NCBI RefSeq assembly: GCF_000381025.1
Contig: NZ_KB905828.1
Location: 48,568-112,567, forward strand
Source: Streptomyces sulphureus DSM 40104
GTDB taxonomy: Bacteria; Actinomycetota; Actinomycetes; Streptomycetales; Streptomycetaceae
Reading direction: 5' to 3'
Length of the DNA stretch: 64,000 nt
Part shown: positions 25,870 through 34,678 of the stretch, in pieces
Layout: every line of letters starts with the position of its first letter
How positions within the stretch are numbered: the first letter of the stretch is position 1
Position numbers and translations under genes: made by a program
The notes under the pieces: generated by a model
The model's database searches: none
The model's input: the letters and a program-made list of their open reading frames with translations, nothing else
Told to the model about the DNA's origin: nothing

Positions 25870-27740
25870 TCGCGCTCTCCCTCTGTCTGTTGTCCGCTCG
25901 CCTCCGGGCGCGCGCGCCCGTCCCGAGGTTCGCCCGGTGCGGAGTCGCCCCCGTCGCCGGCCTGTTCCGCACGGGCGCCCGGCACGTCGTCAGGGCGCGC
26001 CTCCCCGTGCGGCTCGTCCTGCTGCGGTTCCGCTGCCGCGTCCCGCCCCGGCTCCGCCGTGCGGTCGGCCGCCTCCTGCCCGTCGGCTCGGGGACGCGGG
26101 GCCTCGGCGTAGAGCGAAGCGGCGAGCCCGGCGAGCTCCTCCGGCAGCCGAGTCGACTCGCTGCGCCCGAGCCCCGCCATCTCGACGACGGTGCGTCCGT
26201 CGCGCCCCTTCTTCGCCCGCACCCATACGCGCCTGCGCTGGATGAAGAGCGAGCCGGCGAGGCCGCCGATGGCGAGCAGGGAGCCCGCGAGCGCCCAGCC
26301 GTTGCCGACCTGGTGGGAGACGGTGAAGTTCGCCCACTGCTCGATGCCCTCGAACTCCAGCGAGCCCGCGCCGTCCGGAAGCTTCATCGTGTCGCCGGGC
26401 TGGAGCCGCTCGGCGAGTGCGTCGCCGTCGTCGTTCTTGAACTGCTTGAGGTTGCTGGTGTCGAGGCGGTAGACGTTCTGCGCGGGGCCGCCGTCGACGC
26501 CGAGGTTGCCGTGGTAGGCGGTGAGGAACATCTGCGGGTTCTTCAGCGTCGGCGACTGCGAGAACATCGTCCCGGAGTTCGGCGCGAAGTCCGGCACGAA
26601 GAAGCCCTGGAAACCGAGTTGGTCCTTGCGGCCCTCGGCGTCCCGGTAGTCGGGCACCTTCACCACCCCGCTGGAGGTGAGGTTGTTGTCCTGCTGGAGG
26701 AAGGGGACGGGGCCCGCGTACGCGACGTCGCCCTGCCCGTCCCTGACGGTGACCTTCGGCGCGTAGCCGTGCGCCTGGAGGTACACCTTCGACTCGCCCA
26801 CCCGCAGCGGCTCGTTGACCTTGACCGTGGCGTCCTTCGGCTTCCCTTCGGCGCCCTCCCAGTAGGAGATGTCGGCCTGGTAGTCGCGGGCCGAGCCCTT
26901 CTGCGGCCCCGTCATCTCGTACTCGGCGCGGAAGTCCTTGAGTGTGAAGCCGAAGGTGTCGAGGTCCTGCGCGGTGAAGAGGGAGCCGGAGGAGAAGTCG
27001 TCGTACTGCGTGAGGGTGTTGGAGAAGCCCTCGCCCATGACGACGAGCTTGCCGCCCTCCGACTTGAAGAGCTGCCCGGCGCCGAAGGCGAGGAGCAGCA
27101 CGATGAGGGAGATGTGGAAGAGCAGGTTCCCCGCCTCGCGCAGGTACCCCTTCTCGGAGGCGACGGAGTCCGTGCCCTCCGCCGTGTGCACCCGGAACCG
27201 CTTCTTGCCCAGCAGCGTGCGGGCCGTCGCGAGGACGTGGTCGGCTTCCGCCTCGGTCTGCCACGTGGTGTAGACGGGCATCCGGTCGAGCTTCCGGGGC
27301 GCCCGCGGCGGCCTGCCACGGAGCTGGCCCACGAACTGCCAGGTGCGGGGCACGATGCAGCCGGCGAGCGAGATGAAGAGCAGGATGTAGATCGCCGAGA
27401 ACCACACCGAGGTGTAGACGTCGAAGAGTTGGAGCTTCTCGTAGAGCGGCGCCAGCGTCGTGTGGTCGTCCTTGAACCGGTCGACCGCGATCGCGTCGAC
27501 GTCCGTCTGCGGGATGACCGAGCCGGGGATCGCCGCGAGCGACAGCAGGAAGAGCAGTATCAGCGCGAACCGCATCGACGTCAGATGCCGCCAGACCCAG
27601 CGCAGCCAGCCGATCGGTCCGAGCGAGGGAACGTTGAGCCGCTCCTCGCTCGGCGCCGTCGAGAGCTGCGAGGTGGCGGCCTCCTGGTCGGCGGCCTCGT
27701 CCTGCCCTGAACGCTGGTCGGTGCTGCCGGTGGTGCTCAT
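25866..27740 (-). CDS. resB: cytochrome c biogenesis protein ResB
   Basis: A 624-residue membrane protein: disordered N-terminus, then the membrane core starting WRHLTSMRFALILLFLLSLAAIPGSVIPQ. A second helix pair contains ISLAGCIVPRTW, followed by a large extracellular domain of about 330 residues, a last helix (GWALAGSLLAIGGLAGSLF) and a charged cytosolic tail of about 115 residues rich in Glu/Arg/Pro. ResB partners CcsB in System II cytochrome c maturation. The ATG is four bases from the ccdA stop. Confidence 0.93.
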   Translation of the reverse strand: MSTTGSTDQRSGQDEAADQEAATSQLSTAPSEERLNVPSLGPIGWLRWVWRHLTSMRFALILLFLLSLAAIPGSVIPQTDVDAIAVDRFKDDHTTLAPLYEKLQLFDVYTSVWFSAIYILLFISLAGCIVPRTWQFVGQLRGRPPRAPRKLDRMPVYTTWQTEAEADHVLATARTLLGKKRFRVHTAEGTDSVASEKGYLREAGNLLFHISLIVLLLAFGAGQLFKSEGGKLVVMGEGFSNTLTQYDDFSSGSLFTAQDLDTFGFTLKDFRAEYEMTGPQKGSARDYQADISYWEGAEGKPKDATVKVNEPLRVGESKVYLQAHGYAPKVTVRDGQGDVAYAGPVPFLQQDNNLTSSGVVKVPDYRDAEGRKDQLGFQGFFVPDFAPNSGTMFSQSPTLKNPQMFLTAYHGNLGVDGGPAQNVYRLDTSNLKQFKNDDGDALAERLQPGDTMKLPDGAGSLEFEGIEQWANFTVSHQVGNGWALAGSLLAIGGLAGSLFIQRRRVWVRAKKGRDGRTVVEMAGLGRSESTRLPEELAGLAASLYAEAPRPRADGQEAADRTAEPGRDAAAEPQQDEPHGEARPDDVPGARAEQAGDGGDSAPGEPRDGRARPEASGQQTEGERE

Positions 27741-27743
27741 CGT

Positions 27744-28559
27744 TCAGATCCCCACGGTGAAGTCGGAGGACCAGATCTGCATCTCGTAGACGATCTGGTC
27801 CCAGATACCGGTGACGAGGAGGACGCCGACCGCGACGAGCATGCCGCCGCCGATCCGCATCACCCAGGTGTAGTGCCGCTTGACCCAGTCGAAGGCGCCG
27901 AGCGCCCGGCGGAAGCCGATCGCCGCGAGGACGAACGGCACTCCGAGCCCGAGGCAGTAGGCGACGGTCAGCAGCGCCCCGCGCGCGGCGCTCGCCTCGG
28001 TGAGTGCGAGCGTCTGCACGGCGGCGAGGGTCGGCCCGATGCAGGGCGTCCAGCCGATCCCGAAGAGCGCCCCGAGCATCGGCGCCCCGGCGAGGCCGAC
28101 GGCGGGGCGCTTGTGGATGCGGAACTCCCGCGAGGTGAACCGCGAGAGGAGCCCGGTGCCCGCGCTCATGAAGCTCAGGCCGAGCACGATGGTGAGCACC
28201 CCGAGCACCTGCGTGATGCCGGTCTTGTGCTCCTGGAGCGCCCAGCCGACGCCGCCGAAGAGCGCCCCCGTGGAGACGAAGACGGCCGTGAACCCGAGGA
28301 CGAAGAGCCCGGAGCCGGCGAGCATCCGCCCCCTGCGCGCGTGCGCGAGGTCGGTGCCGCTGACGCCTGTGACGTAGGAGAGGTAGCCGGGTACGAGCGG
28401 CAGCACGCACGGCGAGAAGAAGGAGACGAGCCCGCCGAGGAGCGCGATCGGCACGGCGAGGAGCAGCGCACCACCGAGGACCGTCTCGTTCATGCCGGTG
28501 GCTGCGGCGTGCACGTCCGAGGTGAGGAGGGACTGCGCGGCGAGTGCGTCGGCACTCAT
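27744..28559 (-). CDS. ccdA: cytochrome c biogenesis protein CcdA
   Basis: A 271-residue thiol-disulfide transporter with six membrane helices and the two redox cysteines in FFSPCVLPLVPGY and IGWTPCIGPTLAA. CcdA moves reducing equivalents from cytosolic thioredoxin to the outside, where the TlpA/ResA protein encoded just upstream reduces apocytochrome c. It begins seven bases after that gene, in one operon with resB and ccsB. Confidence 0.95.
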   Translation of the reverse strand: MSADALAAQSLLTSDVHAAATGMNETVLGGALLLAVPIALLGGLVSFFSPCVLPLVPGYLSYVTGVSGTDLAHARRGRMLAGSGLFVLGFTAVFVSTGALFGGVGWALQEHKTGITQVLGVLTIVLGLSFMSAGTGLLSRFTSREFRIHKRPAVGLAGAPMLGALFGIGWTPCIGPTLAAVQTLALTEASAARGALLTVAYCLGLGVPFVLAAIGFRRALGAFDWVKRHYTWVMRIGGGMLVAVGVLLVTGIWDQIVYEMQIWSSDFTVGI

Positions 28560-28566
28560 ACGGGGC

Positions 28567-29178
28567 TCACTTTCCGCCGTCTTCCTCGACGACGGGCTTC
28601 AGCGCGTCCTGGAGCTCCTTCTCGCTGAGCTCCTTCAGCGCACGCGCGGCGATCCTGCCCTCCCGGTCGAGGACGAGCGTGGAGGGGATCGCCTGCGGCG
28701 AGAGGCTGTTCTTGGGGAACTTGAGGATCAGCTTGCTGTCGGGGTCGTAGTAACTCGGGTACTCGACACCGAAGTTGCGCTCGAACGCCTTCGCCTGCGC
28801 CTTGTCCGGGTCCCTGGTGTTGATGCCGAGGAACTGGACGTCCTTCGGGTCGCTCTCCTTGGCGACCTTCGCGAGGTTCGGCGCCTCGGCCCGGCACGGC
28901 GAGCACCAGGAGCCCCAGACGTTGAGGACGACGACCTTGCCGCGGTGGTCGCTGAGTTTGAGGCGCTCGCCGTCGAGTGACTTGCCCTCGATGTCGGGAG
29001 CCGCCTGCCGCTTCCCCTGGGGAACGGTGCTGATCTCCCCCGTCCCCTGCACGAACTTGGTGTCGCCCGACGCCGATCCGGCGTCCCCGCCACTGCACGC
29101 CGTGAGCGTCAGCACGCTCGCTGCGGCAACGGCGGCCACCATGGTGATACGCGTACGGACGGCACGGCTCTGGCTCAT
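28567..29178 (-). CDS. resA: TlpA/ResA-like thioredoxin lipoprotein
   Basis: A 203-residue exported thiol oxidoreductase. A lipoprotein signal peptide ends in the lipobox LTAC near residue 28. The thioredoxin fold follows, with active site WCSPC inside NVWGSWCSPCRAEAPNL and the cis-Pro in AIPSTLVLDREG. It should keep the CXXCH cysteines of apocytochromes reduced, receiving electrons from CcdA. No clear ribosome-binding site precedes ATG 29178, yet the signal peptide fits this start best. Confidence 0.92.
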   Translation of the reverse strand: MSQSRAVRTRITMVAAVAAASVLTLTACSGGDAGSASGDTKFVQGTGEISTVPQGKRQAAPDIEGKSLDGERLKLSDHRGKVVVLNVWGSWCSPCRAEAPNLAKVAKESDPKDVQFLGINTRDPDKAQAKAFERNFGVEYPSYYDPDSKLILKFPKNSLSPQAIPSTLVLDREGRIAARALKELSEKELQDALKPVVEEDGGK

Positions 29179-29233
29179 GTGAAAAGTTTCGCATGAGCCT
29201 GCGGGGGATCTTTGGCACCCCCCTTGTCCGATA

Positions 29234-29258
29234 CGTACGGCCTGCTCAGCCCCGTACG
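29234..29258 (-). terminator. possible hairpin after phosphatase gene
   Basis: CGTACGG and CCGTACG form a seven-base stem around an eleven-base loop, 15 bases past the histidine-phosphatase stop. It might partly terminate the hemL-phosphatase transcript before resA. There is no T-run. Confidence 0.35.
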
Positions 29259-29273
29259 AAGGGACCGGCCTGC

Positions 29274-30002
29274 TCAGGCCCCCACGCCTCCGGAACCGCC
29301 CACCGGCCGTGCGCCTGGGCGCAGATGGGCGGGGACGAGGTCGCCCGCCGGCTCCCGGTAGCCGACCGAGACGATCCGGTCGCCGAGGAAGGTGAAGCTG
29401 GTGAGCGAGGCGAGCGAGCACTGGCGGCGGCGCGGGTCGTGCCAGAGGCGTCGCCCCTCGACGTAGCTGCGGAGCGTCCAGATCGGGAGCTGGTGGCTGA
29501 CGCAGACCGCCTCGTGTCCCCTGGCCGCGTCCTTCGCCGCGTCGAGCGCCGCACGCATGCGCACCACCTGCTCGACATAGGGCTCCCCCCAGGAGGGGCG
29601 GAACGGGTTGCGCAGGTACTTCCAGTTGTCGGGCTTGCGCAGGGCGCCGTCCCCGACGCCGAAGGTCTTCCCCTGGAAGACGTTCTCGGCCTCGATGAGC
29701 CGGCGGTCGCTCGCGATCTCCAGGCCGTGCGTCTTCGCGAGCGGCGTCGCCGTCTCCTGCGCCCGCTCCAGCGGGGAGGCCGCGACGTGCGTGACGTCGC
29801 GCTCGGCGAGGTGCTCGGCGACGCGCTCGGCCATCTCGCGGCCGAGCGGCGAGAGGTGGTAGTCGGGCAGCCTGCCGTAGAGGATGCCCTCCGGGTTGTC
29901 GACCTCGCCGTGGCGCATCACGTGGACGACGGTGACCGTCTTGTCCAACTCCTCGGCGCCTTCGGAGTCCTGCGCACTTCTGGCGCCTTCGCCGTAGCTC
30001 AC
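29274..30002 (-). CDS. histidine phosphatase family protein
   Basis: A 242-residue phosphoglycerate-mutase-superfamily enzyme. The catalytic motif is HVMRHGEVDNPEG, the second Arg lies in SPLERAQETA, the conserved Glu is near AENVFQG and the late His is in VCVSHQLPIW. The substrate is unknown; family members hydrolyse many phosphate esters. GTG 30002 is chosen because it follows a GGAG site and clears the hemL stop by 60 bases. The hemL-phosphatase-resA-ccdA-resB-ccsB order is typical of streptomycetes. Confidence 0.88.
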   Translation of the reverse strand: MSYGEGARSAQDSEGAEELDKTVTVVHVMRHGEVDNPEGILYGRLPDYHLSPLGREMAERVAEHLAERDVTHVAASPLERAQETATPLAKTHGLEIASDRRLIEAENVFQGKTFGVGDGALRKPDNWKYLRNPFRPSWGEPYVEQVVRMRAALDAAKDAARGHEAVCVSHQLPIWTLRSYVEGRRLWHDPRRRQCSLASLTSFTFLGDRIVSVGYREPAGDLVPAHLRPGARPVGGSGGVGA

Positions 30003-30062
30003 CTTCGCCGCTCCGCTCTCTCTCGCTCCCGCACGCCGGTGCATGCCGGCGTGCGCTCGGTC

Positions 30063-31391
30063 CTACTCGGGCTGGGCCTGCGCGGCGGCGGTCGCCGCCG
30101 CCGGCAGCGCCTCGGCGATCCGCTCCAGCGCGCGGTCGTCGTGCACCGCCGAGACGAACCAGCACTCGAAGCCGGAGGGCGGGAGGTACACGCCCCGTTC
30201 CAGCATCGCGTGGAAGAACGCCGTGAAACGGTACGTCTCCTGCTGCTTCGCCGCCTCGTAGTCCGGTACGCCGCGCTCGCCGAAGTCGCCGAAGAAGACC
30301 GAGAACATGTTGCCCGCGGTCTGCACGGTGTGTGCGACGCCCTCCTTGTCGAGCGCCTCGGCGACGAGTCCGCGCAGCCGCTCCGACGCGGAGTCGACGG
30401 CGGCGTACGCCGCGTCGTCGAGGAGTCGGAGTTGGGCTGTGCCCGCGGCCGTCGCCACCGGGTTTCCCGCGAGCGTGCCCGCCTGGTAGACGGGGCCGAC
30501 CGGCGCCAGGTGCTCCATCACCTCGCGCCGCCCACCGAAGGCGGCCGCGGGGAAGCCTCCGCCCATCACCTTGCCGAAGGTCATCAAGTCCGGTACGACG
30601 CCGTCGATTCCGAACCAGCCCTGCCGGCTGACGCGGAAGCCCGTCATCACCTCGTCCGAGACGAGGAGCGCGCCCTCAGCGCTGCACAGCTCCTTCAGGC
30701 CGCGGTTGAACCCGTCGCGGGGCGGCACGATGCCCATGTTCCCCGGCGACGCCTCCGTGATCACGCATGCGATCTCGCCCGGGTGCGCGGCGAACGCCTC
30801 ACGCACGGCGTCGAGATCGTTGTACGGCAGCACCAGGGTGTCGCCGGTCTGCGCCCCCGTGACGCCCGGGGTGTCCGGGAGTCCGAAGGTCGCGACGCCC
30901 GAGCCGGCCGAGGCGAGGAGCCCGTCGACGTGGCCGTGGTAACAGCCGGCGAACTTCACCACCTTCGGGCGCCCCGTGAACGCGCGGGCGAGGCGGATCG
31001 CCGACATCGTCGCCTCGGTCCCCGAGGAGACGAGCCGCACCTCCTCCACCGGGTCGATCCGCTCGACGATCGCCTCGGCGAGCTCGACCTCGCCGACACC
31101 GGGCGTCCCGAAGGACGTTCCCCTGGCGACGGCGGCGTGCACCGCGTCGGTCACCTGCGGGTGCGCGTGCCCGAGGATCATCGGCCCCCACGAGCAGACG
31201 AGGTCGACGTACTCGCGCCCGTCGGCGTCGGTCAGGTAGGGACCGGAGCCGGACACCATGAACCGGGGCGTACCGCCCACCGCGTGGAAGGCGCGCACCG
31301 GGGAGTTCACACCTCCGGGTGTCACGGCGGCGGCTCGGTCGAAGAGCGACTGCGATACTGGGGCCTCGTACGAGTAAGTCACGGAAGCCAT
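30063..31391 (-). CDS. hemL: glutamate-1-semialdehyde 2,1-aminomutase
   Basis: A 442-residue PLP enzyme that turns glutamate-1-semialdehyde into 5-aminolevulinate in the C5 haem pathway. Visible motifs are the N-terminal PGGVNSPVRAF, VSSGTEATMSAIRLARA, CYHGHVDGLL, LLVSDEVMTGFR and the PLP-lysine in LMTFGKVMGGGFPAAAFGG. It works after HemA, encoded at 50251-51582. Leading the operon that ends with cytochrome c maturation genes, it links haem supply with haem use. ATG 31391 gives the family's normal N-terminus. Confidence 0.95.
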   Translation of the reverse strand: MASVTYSYEAPVSQSLFDRAAAVTPGGVNSPVRAFHAVGGTPRFMVSGSGPYLTDADGREYVDLVCSWGPMILGHAHPQVTDAVHAAVARGTSFGTPGVGEVELAEAIVERIDPVEEVRLVSSGTEATMSAIRLARAFTGRPKVVKFAGCYHGHVDGLLASAGSGVATFGLPDTPGVTGAQTGDTLVLPYNDLDAVREAFAAHPGEIACVITEASPGNMGIVPPRDGFNRGLKELCSAEGALLVSDEVMTGFRVSRQGWFGIDGVVPDLMTFGKVMGGGFPAAAFGGRREVMEHLAPVGPVYQAGTLAGNPVATAAGTAQLRLLDDAAYAAVDSASERLRGLVAEALDKEGVAHTVQTAGNMFSVFFGDFGERGVPDYEAAKQQETYRFTAFFHAMLERGVYLPPSGFECWFVSAVHDDRALERIAEALPAAATAAAQAQPE

Positions 31392-31637
31392 GGTGTCAGA
31401 GCCGCCACCGGGGCCGCGCCGCGCGTTCCTGCACACGCGTTTCGTAGTCGGCTGGGCGGGGAGGTCTCTGTCACGATGATCGGGTTGCGCGGCCGTGGCC
31501 GTGAGTGGTCGGGTGGTGACATGCATCGCGGAGGCGAAGTCGGAGAGGGGACCGGCGACCTCGGACCAGAGCGCGCGGGCGGACGCCATCGTCGCGATGC
31601 AGCAGAACCGGGGAGCAGGGGTGGCAGCCCAGTGGGG

Positions 31638-32066
31638 GTGACCTACAAGTACTTCGGCGCTCCTGACGGCGCCACAGCCGCCAGGGTGCCCCTTTCGATG
31701 CGCCCCGAGGAGCTCGGCGGGGACGAGCTCGGCCAGGGCATGTTCACCAAGATCAAGCCCGAGACCATGGCGGCGATGGTCCTCACCGGCATCGAGGGCC
31801 TCCCCCTCTACCGCGTCCCCCCGCTCGAACTCGTCGTGCTGCACCCGGATTACGCCGTCGTCAAGCTGCCGATGACGGTCGTCGACCCGCTCCTCGGGAT
31901 CGGCGAGGAGTCGGTCGGCGCCGCGGCTTTCATCTGGTCGACCGTCCCGGACCGCGCCGGCCCGCAGGATGCCTTCGCCATCTACGAACTGCTCCACCAC
32001 TGGCAGGACTTCTCCGACCGTCTTCACGCGGCGGGCCATCAGCCGTACTGCCTCGTGTGGCCGTGA
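31638..32066 (+). CDS. conserved hypothetical protein
   Basis: A 142-residue soluble protein starting VTYKYFGAPDGATAARVPLSM and ending AGHQPYCLVWP. It has no membrane helices or signal peptide and no catalytic motif I recognise. It resembles an uncharacterised protein conserved next to hemL in streptomycetes. The start is taken as GTG 31638; another in-frame GTG lies two codons upstream. It is divergent from hemL, with a 246-base promoter region between. Confidence 0.7.
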   Translation: MTYKYFGAPDGATAARVPLSMRPEELGGDELGQGMFTKIKPETMAAMVLTGIEGLPLYRVPPLELVVLHPDYAVVKLPMTVVDPLLGIGEESVGAAAFIWSTVPDRAGPQDAFAIYELLHHWQDFSDRLHAAGHQPYCLVWP

Positions 32067-32227
32067 GCGGGCGCCCGGCGTGCTGAGCGGCGCCTCGTTT
32101 TCCGTCCCATCGAGGATACTTGGGACAGTTCGCCGCACCCGGCGATACTCTTCCTTTACTCTCTGCGTACCTGCCGTTGGTGATACGTCCGCCGCGGCAG
32201 CCCGTCACGTTCTGCCCAAGGAGAAGC

Positions 32228-32683
32228 ATGGCGCTGTGGGATCGGCTCAAGGAGTCCGCATCGACGATGCAGTCCCAGCTCAACGCGAAGAAGAACGACC
32301 TGAAGAGCGGCGCCTTCAGAGACGCCAGCATGGCGATGTGCGCCCTCGTCGCCGCTGCTGACGGCAGCGTGGACGCGAGCGAACGCCAGCGCGTCGCCGG
32401 CCTCCTCGCCACCAACGAGGTGCTCCAGAACTTCCCCGCCGAAGACCTGCGACAGCGGTTCGAGGAGGGGTGCGAGAAGCTCTCCGCCGACTTCGACTTC
32501 GGCAAGGTCAGCCTGCTCCAGACGATCAGCAAGGTCGCCAAGAAGCCGACCGAGGCGCGCGCCGTCATCCAGATCGGCATCGTCATCGGCGGCGCCGACG
32601 GGGACTTCGACGACACCGAGCGCGCCGTCGTCCGCGAGGCGTGCTTCCAACTCAACCTGCCGCCCCAGGAGTTCGACCTCTGA
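32228..32683 (+). CDS. TerB-family tellurite resistance protein
   Basis: A 151-residue all-helical protein with the TerB signature: acidic metal-binding segments ALVAAADGSVDASERQR and IVIGGADGDFDDTERAVV, which resemble EF-hand-like loops. TerB proteins associate with TerC/TerD stress systems, but no other ter gene lies nearby, so a stand-alone stress role is likely. The ATG follows AAGGAGAAGC. Confidence 0.88.
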   Translation: MALWDRLKESASTMQSQLNAKKNDLKSGAFRDASMAMCALVAAADGSVDASERQRVAGLLATNEVLQNFPAEDLRQRFEEGCEKLSADFDFGKVSLLQTISKVAKKPTEARAVIQIGIVIGGADGDFDDTERAVVREACFQLNLPPQEFDL

Positions 32684-32855
32684 GCGAGCGAGCCCGGCGG
32701 CCCTGAGCATGCCGCCGCCCGGCCCCGCCTCCCTTGCGGCGGCGGTGGCGCCCCGCCCGGTTCGGGGTGCGATGATGCCGGGCGGCGGCTTCGTCGCGGC
32801 GGCCGGTGTCTGCCGGGCCGTCGATGCGCCGGAAGGGCCGACAGGGAGGTGGGAG

Positions 32856-33341
32856 ATGACCGAGAGACCGGACGAGTTCCCACGCGGCGGAAAGAAGCGC
32901 CGCCAGGGCGAGTTGGAGGCACAGGTCCTCTCGGCGCTGCGCTCCTCCCCCGAGCCCGCGACGGCCGCCTGGGTGCAGCAGTGGCTCGGCGGCGACCTCG
33001 CGCACACCACCGTCGTCACCATCCTCACGCGGCTCCACGCCAAGCAGACGGTCACCAGGCACCGCAGCGGACGCTCCTACGTCTGGAGCCCGGCGGCCGA
33101 CGACGCGGGGCTCGCCGCGCTCCGGATGCGCCGGGTGCTCGACAGCGAGAGCGACCGCAGCGCTGTCCTCACCAGCTTCGTCTCCTCGCTCTCGCCCGAG
33201 GACGAGCGCCTCATGCGCGAACTGCTGCACGAGGCGTCGGCAGGACCCGAGGAGGTGGAGCGCAGCGAGGCGGCGGGCCGCCGGGGCGTCGAGGGGACCC
33301 AACGCGGCCCCGGTGCACGCGCGTTCGGGAGCGAGCCGTGA
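32856..33341 (+). CDS. BlaI/MecI/CopY family transcriptional regulator
   Basis: A 161-residue repressor with an N-terminal winged helix (GELEAQVLSALRSS, HTTVVTILTRLHAKQTVTRHRSGRSYVWSP with its wing) and a C-terminal dimerisation helix (DERLMRELLHEA). The ATG has AGGGAGG upstream. Its stop overlaps the start of an M56 metallopeptidase (GTGA), the usual pairing in which the peptidase inactivates the repressor. Targets in streptomycetes are often respiratory or envelope genes, not beta-lactamases. Confidence 0.9.
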   Translation: MTERPDEFPRGGKKRRQGELEAQVLSALRSSPEPATAAWVQQWLGGDLAHTTVVTILTRLHAKQTVTRHRSGRSYVWSPAADDAGLAALRMRRVLDSESDRSAVLTSFVSSLSPEDERLMRELLHEASAGPEEVERSEAAGRRGVEGTQRGPGARAFGSEP

Positions 33342-34336
33342 CCGGCGCGATCTTCCTGCCCGTCGTCCTGCCGCTCACGGCCCTGCCGATCTCCCACCTC
33401 GCGGAGCAGTACCTCCACCCCCGGGCCGCCACGCGGCTCCTCACCTCGTTCGGCTGCGTCCTAGCCGTGTGCAGCACGCTCTGCCTCGGCCTCCTCATGG
33501 TCGTGGGCACCGCGCACCTGCCGGGGAACCCGCTCCCCGACGGCTGGGCCGACCCGCAGGTCCGCGCCGTCGTCCCCTATCCCGACCTGACGGGGACGAC
33601 CGCCATCGTGGCGCTCGCCGCCGCCCTCACCGCGGCGCTCACCACGCTCCACCGGCACCGCCGCGTCCGGAACCGCGCGCACGCCGCACTCGCCGGGCTC
33701 GGTCCGGGACCGGGGCCGGCCGTCCTGCCGGACGACGAGCCGTACGCCTACGCGCTGCCTGGGCCGGGCGGCGGGCGCGTCGTCGTCTCCACCGGGATGC
33801 TCGCGCGGCTCGAAGGGAACGAGTCTCGGGCGCTCTTCGCGCACGAGCGCGCGCATCTCCGTGCACGGCACCACCGTTACCTGCTCGCCGTCCGGCTCGC
33901 CGCCTGCGCCAACCCGCTCCTGCTGCCGCTGCGCGAGGCGGTCGCCTACGCCGCCGAGCGCTGGGCCGACGAGGAGGCGGCCCAGGCCGTCGGCGACCGC
34001 CGGCTCACCGCGCGGGCGGTGGCGAGGGCGGCGCTCGTCTCCCGGGCGCGAACCGCCCCCGGCATACCGCACTTCGCCGCGCTCGTCCCGGCGCCCGACC
34101 CGACCGACGGCGCCCGCCCGCCGGGAGGGCTCCCCGCCTTCGCCGCCGGGCCCGTGCCCCGCAGGGTCGCCGCGCTGCTCGGGCCCGTGCCTTCGAGCAG
34201 GCAGTGGCCGCCGCTCGCCAGCAGGGGCGGGGTGGCGGCCTTTCTCGCGGCGGCCGGGACGACGGCTTCCGCGATGGCTTCGCTCAATGCGGCGATCGCT
34301 CTCTTCTTCGTGCTGAAGGCCGCCACGCCGCTCTGA
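33338..34336 (+). CDS. M56 family metallopeptidase (BlaR1-like)
   Basis: A 332-residue membrane protein with four predicted helices. The zinc motif is HERAH in LFAHERAHLRARHHRYL, with a downstream Glu in YAAERWADEEAA. It has the BlaR1 peptidase part but no penicillin-binding sensor domain, so the signal is something other than a bound beta-lactam. Coupled to the BlaI repressor by a four-base overlap; cleavage of that repressor is the expected function. Confidence 0.88.
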   Translation: MTGAIFLPVVLPLTALPISHLAEQYLHPRAATRLLTSFGCVLAVCSTLCLGLLMVVGTAHLPGNPLPDGWADPQVRAVVPYPDLTGTTAIVALAAALTAALTTLHRHRRVRNRAHAALAGLGPGPGPAVLPDDEPYAYALPGPGGGRVVVSTGMLARLEGNESRALFAHERAHLRARHHRYLLAVRLAACANPLLLPLREAVAYAAERWADEEAAQAVGDRRLTARAVARAALVSRARTAPGIPHFAALVPAPDPTDGARPPGGLPAFAAGPVPRRVAALLGPVPSSRQWPPLASRGGVAAFLAAAGTTASAMASLNAAIALFFVLKAATPL

Positions 34337-34678
34337 TGCCGGTTCTGAGCGATTTCCGTCGGTCGCACGCGAGTTGGGTCGCCTGCTCGGGCACCTGTGG
34401 GGTGTGTAGACGTCCGCCAGTGTGCCGGCCGTGGGCGGAGCGCGCTCCCCGGCGTACGTGGACGGCCGTGCTGCCTCTGCGAGTTCACCTCTGATCGATT
34501 CGCCGCCCCGGGGAATTGCCCCGAACTTCTACACCTCTGTAGAGTCAACGTCGTCTTGCAGCCGGTGCGCCGACGTGCACCGCCGCACGCAGTCCGCGCG
34601 CGGTGCCCAGCGTCGCCGCACCCGCGGTGTGCCGCGGTACGGCAGCGGGCGGCAAACGGCCGGCGGGAGGAGACCGGA
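34337..34678. other. intergenic, promoter region without a gene
   Basis: About 340 bases between the peptidase stop and the next start. The only clear content is the promoter at 34516-34545. Frames crossing the stretch lack codon bias and ribosome-binding sites. Confidence 0.5.
34516..34545 (+). promoter_or_regulatory. sigma-70-type promoter
   Basis: TTGCCC (34516-34521) and TAGAGT (34540-34545) are 18 bases apart in a locally AT-rich stretch. This promoter would drive the hypothetical gene at 34679 and the coupled LytR-CpsA-Psr gene. Confidence 0.5.

Noticed and set aside
29193..32066. A 957-codon plus-strand frame
   Set aside because: Most of it is antisense to the phosphatase and hemL. 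Only its last 142 codons, from 31638, form a plausible gene.
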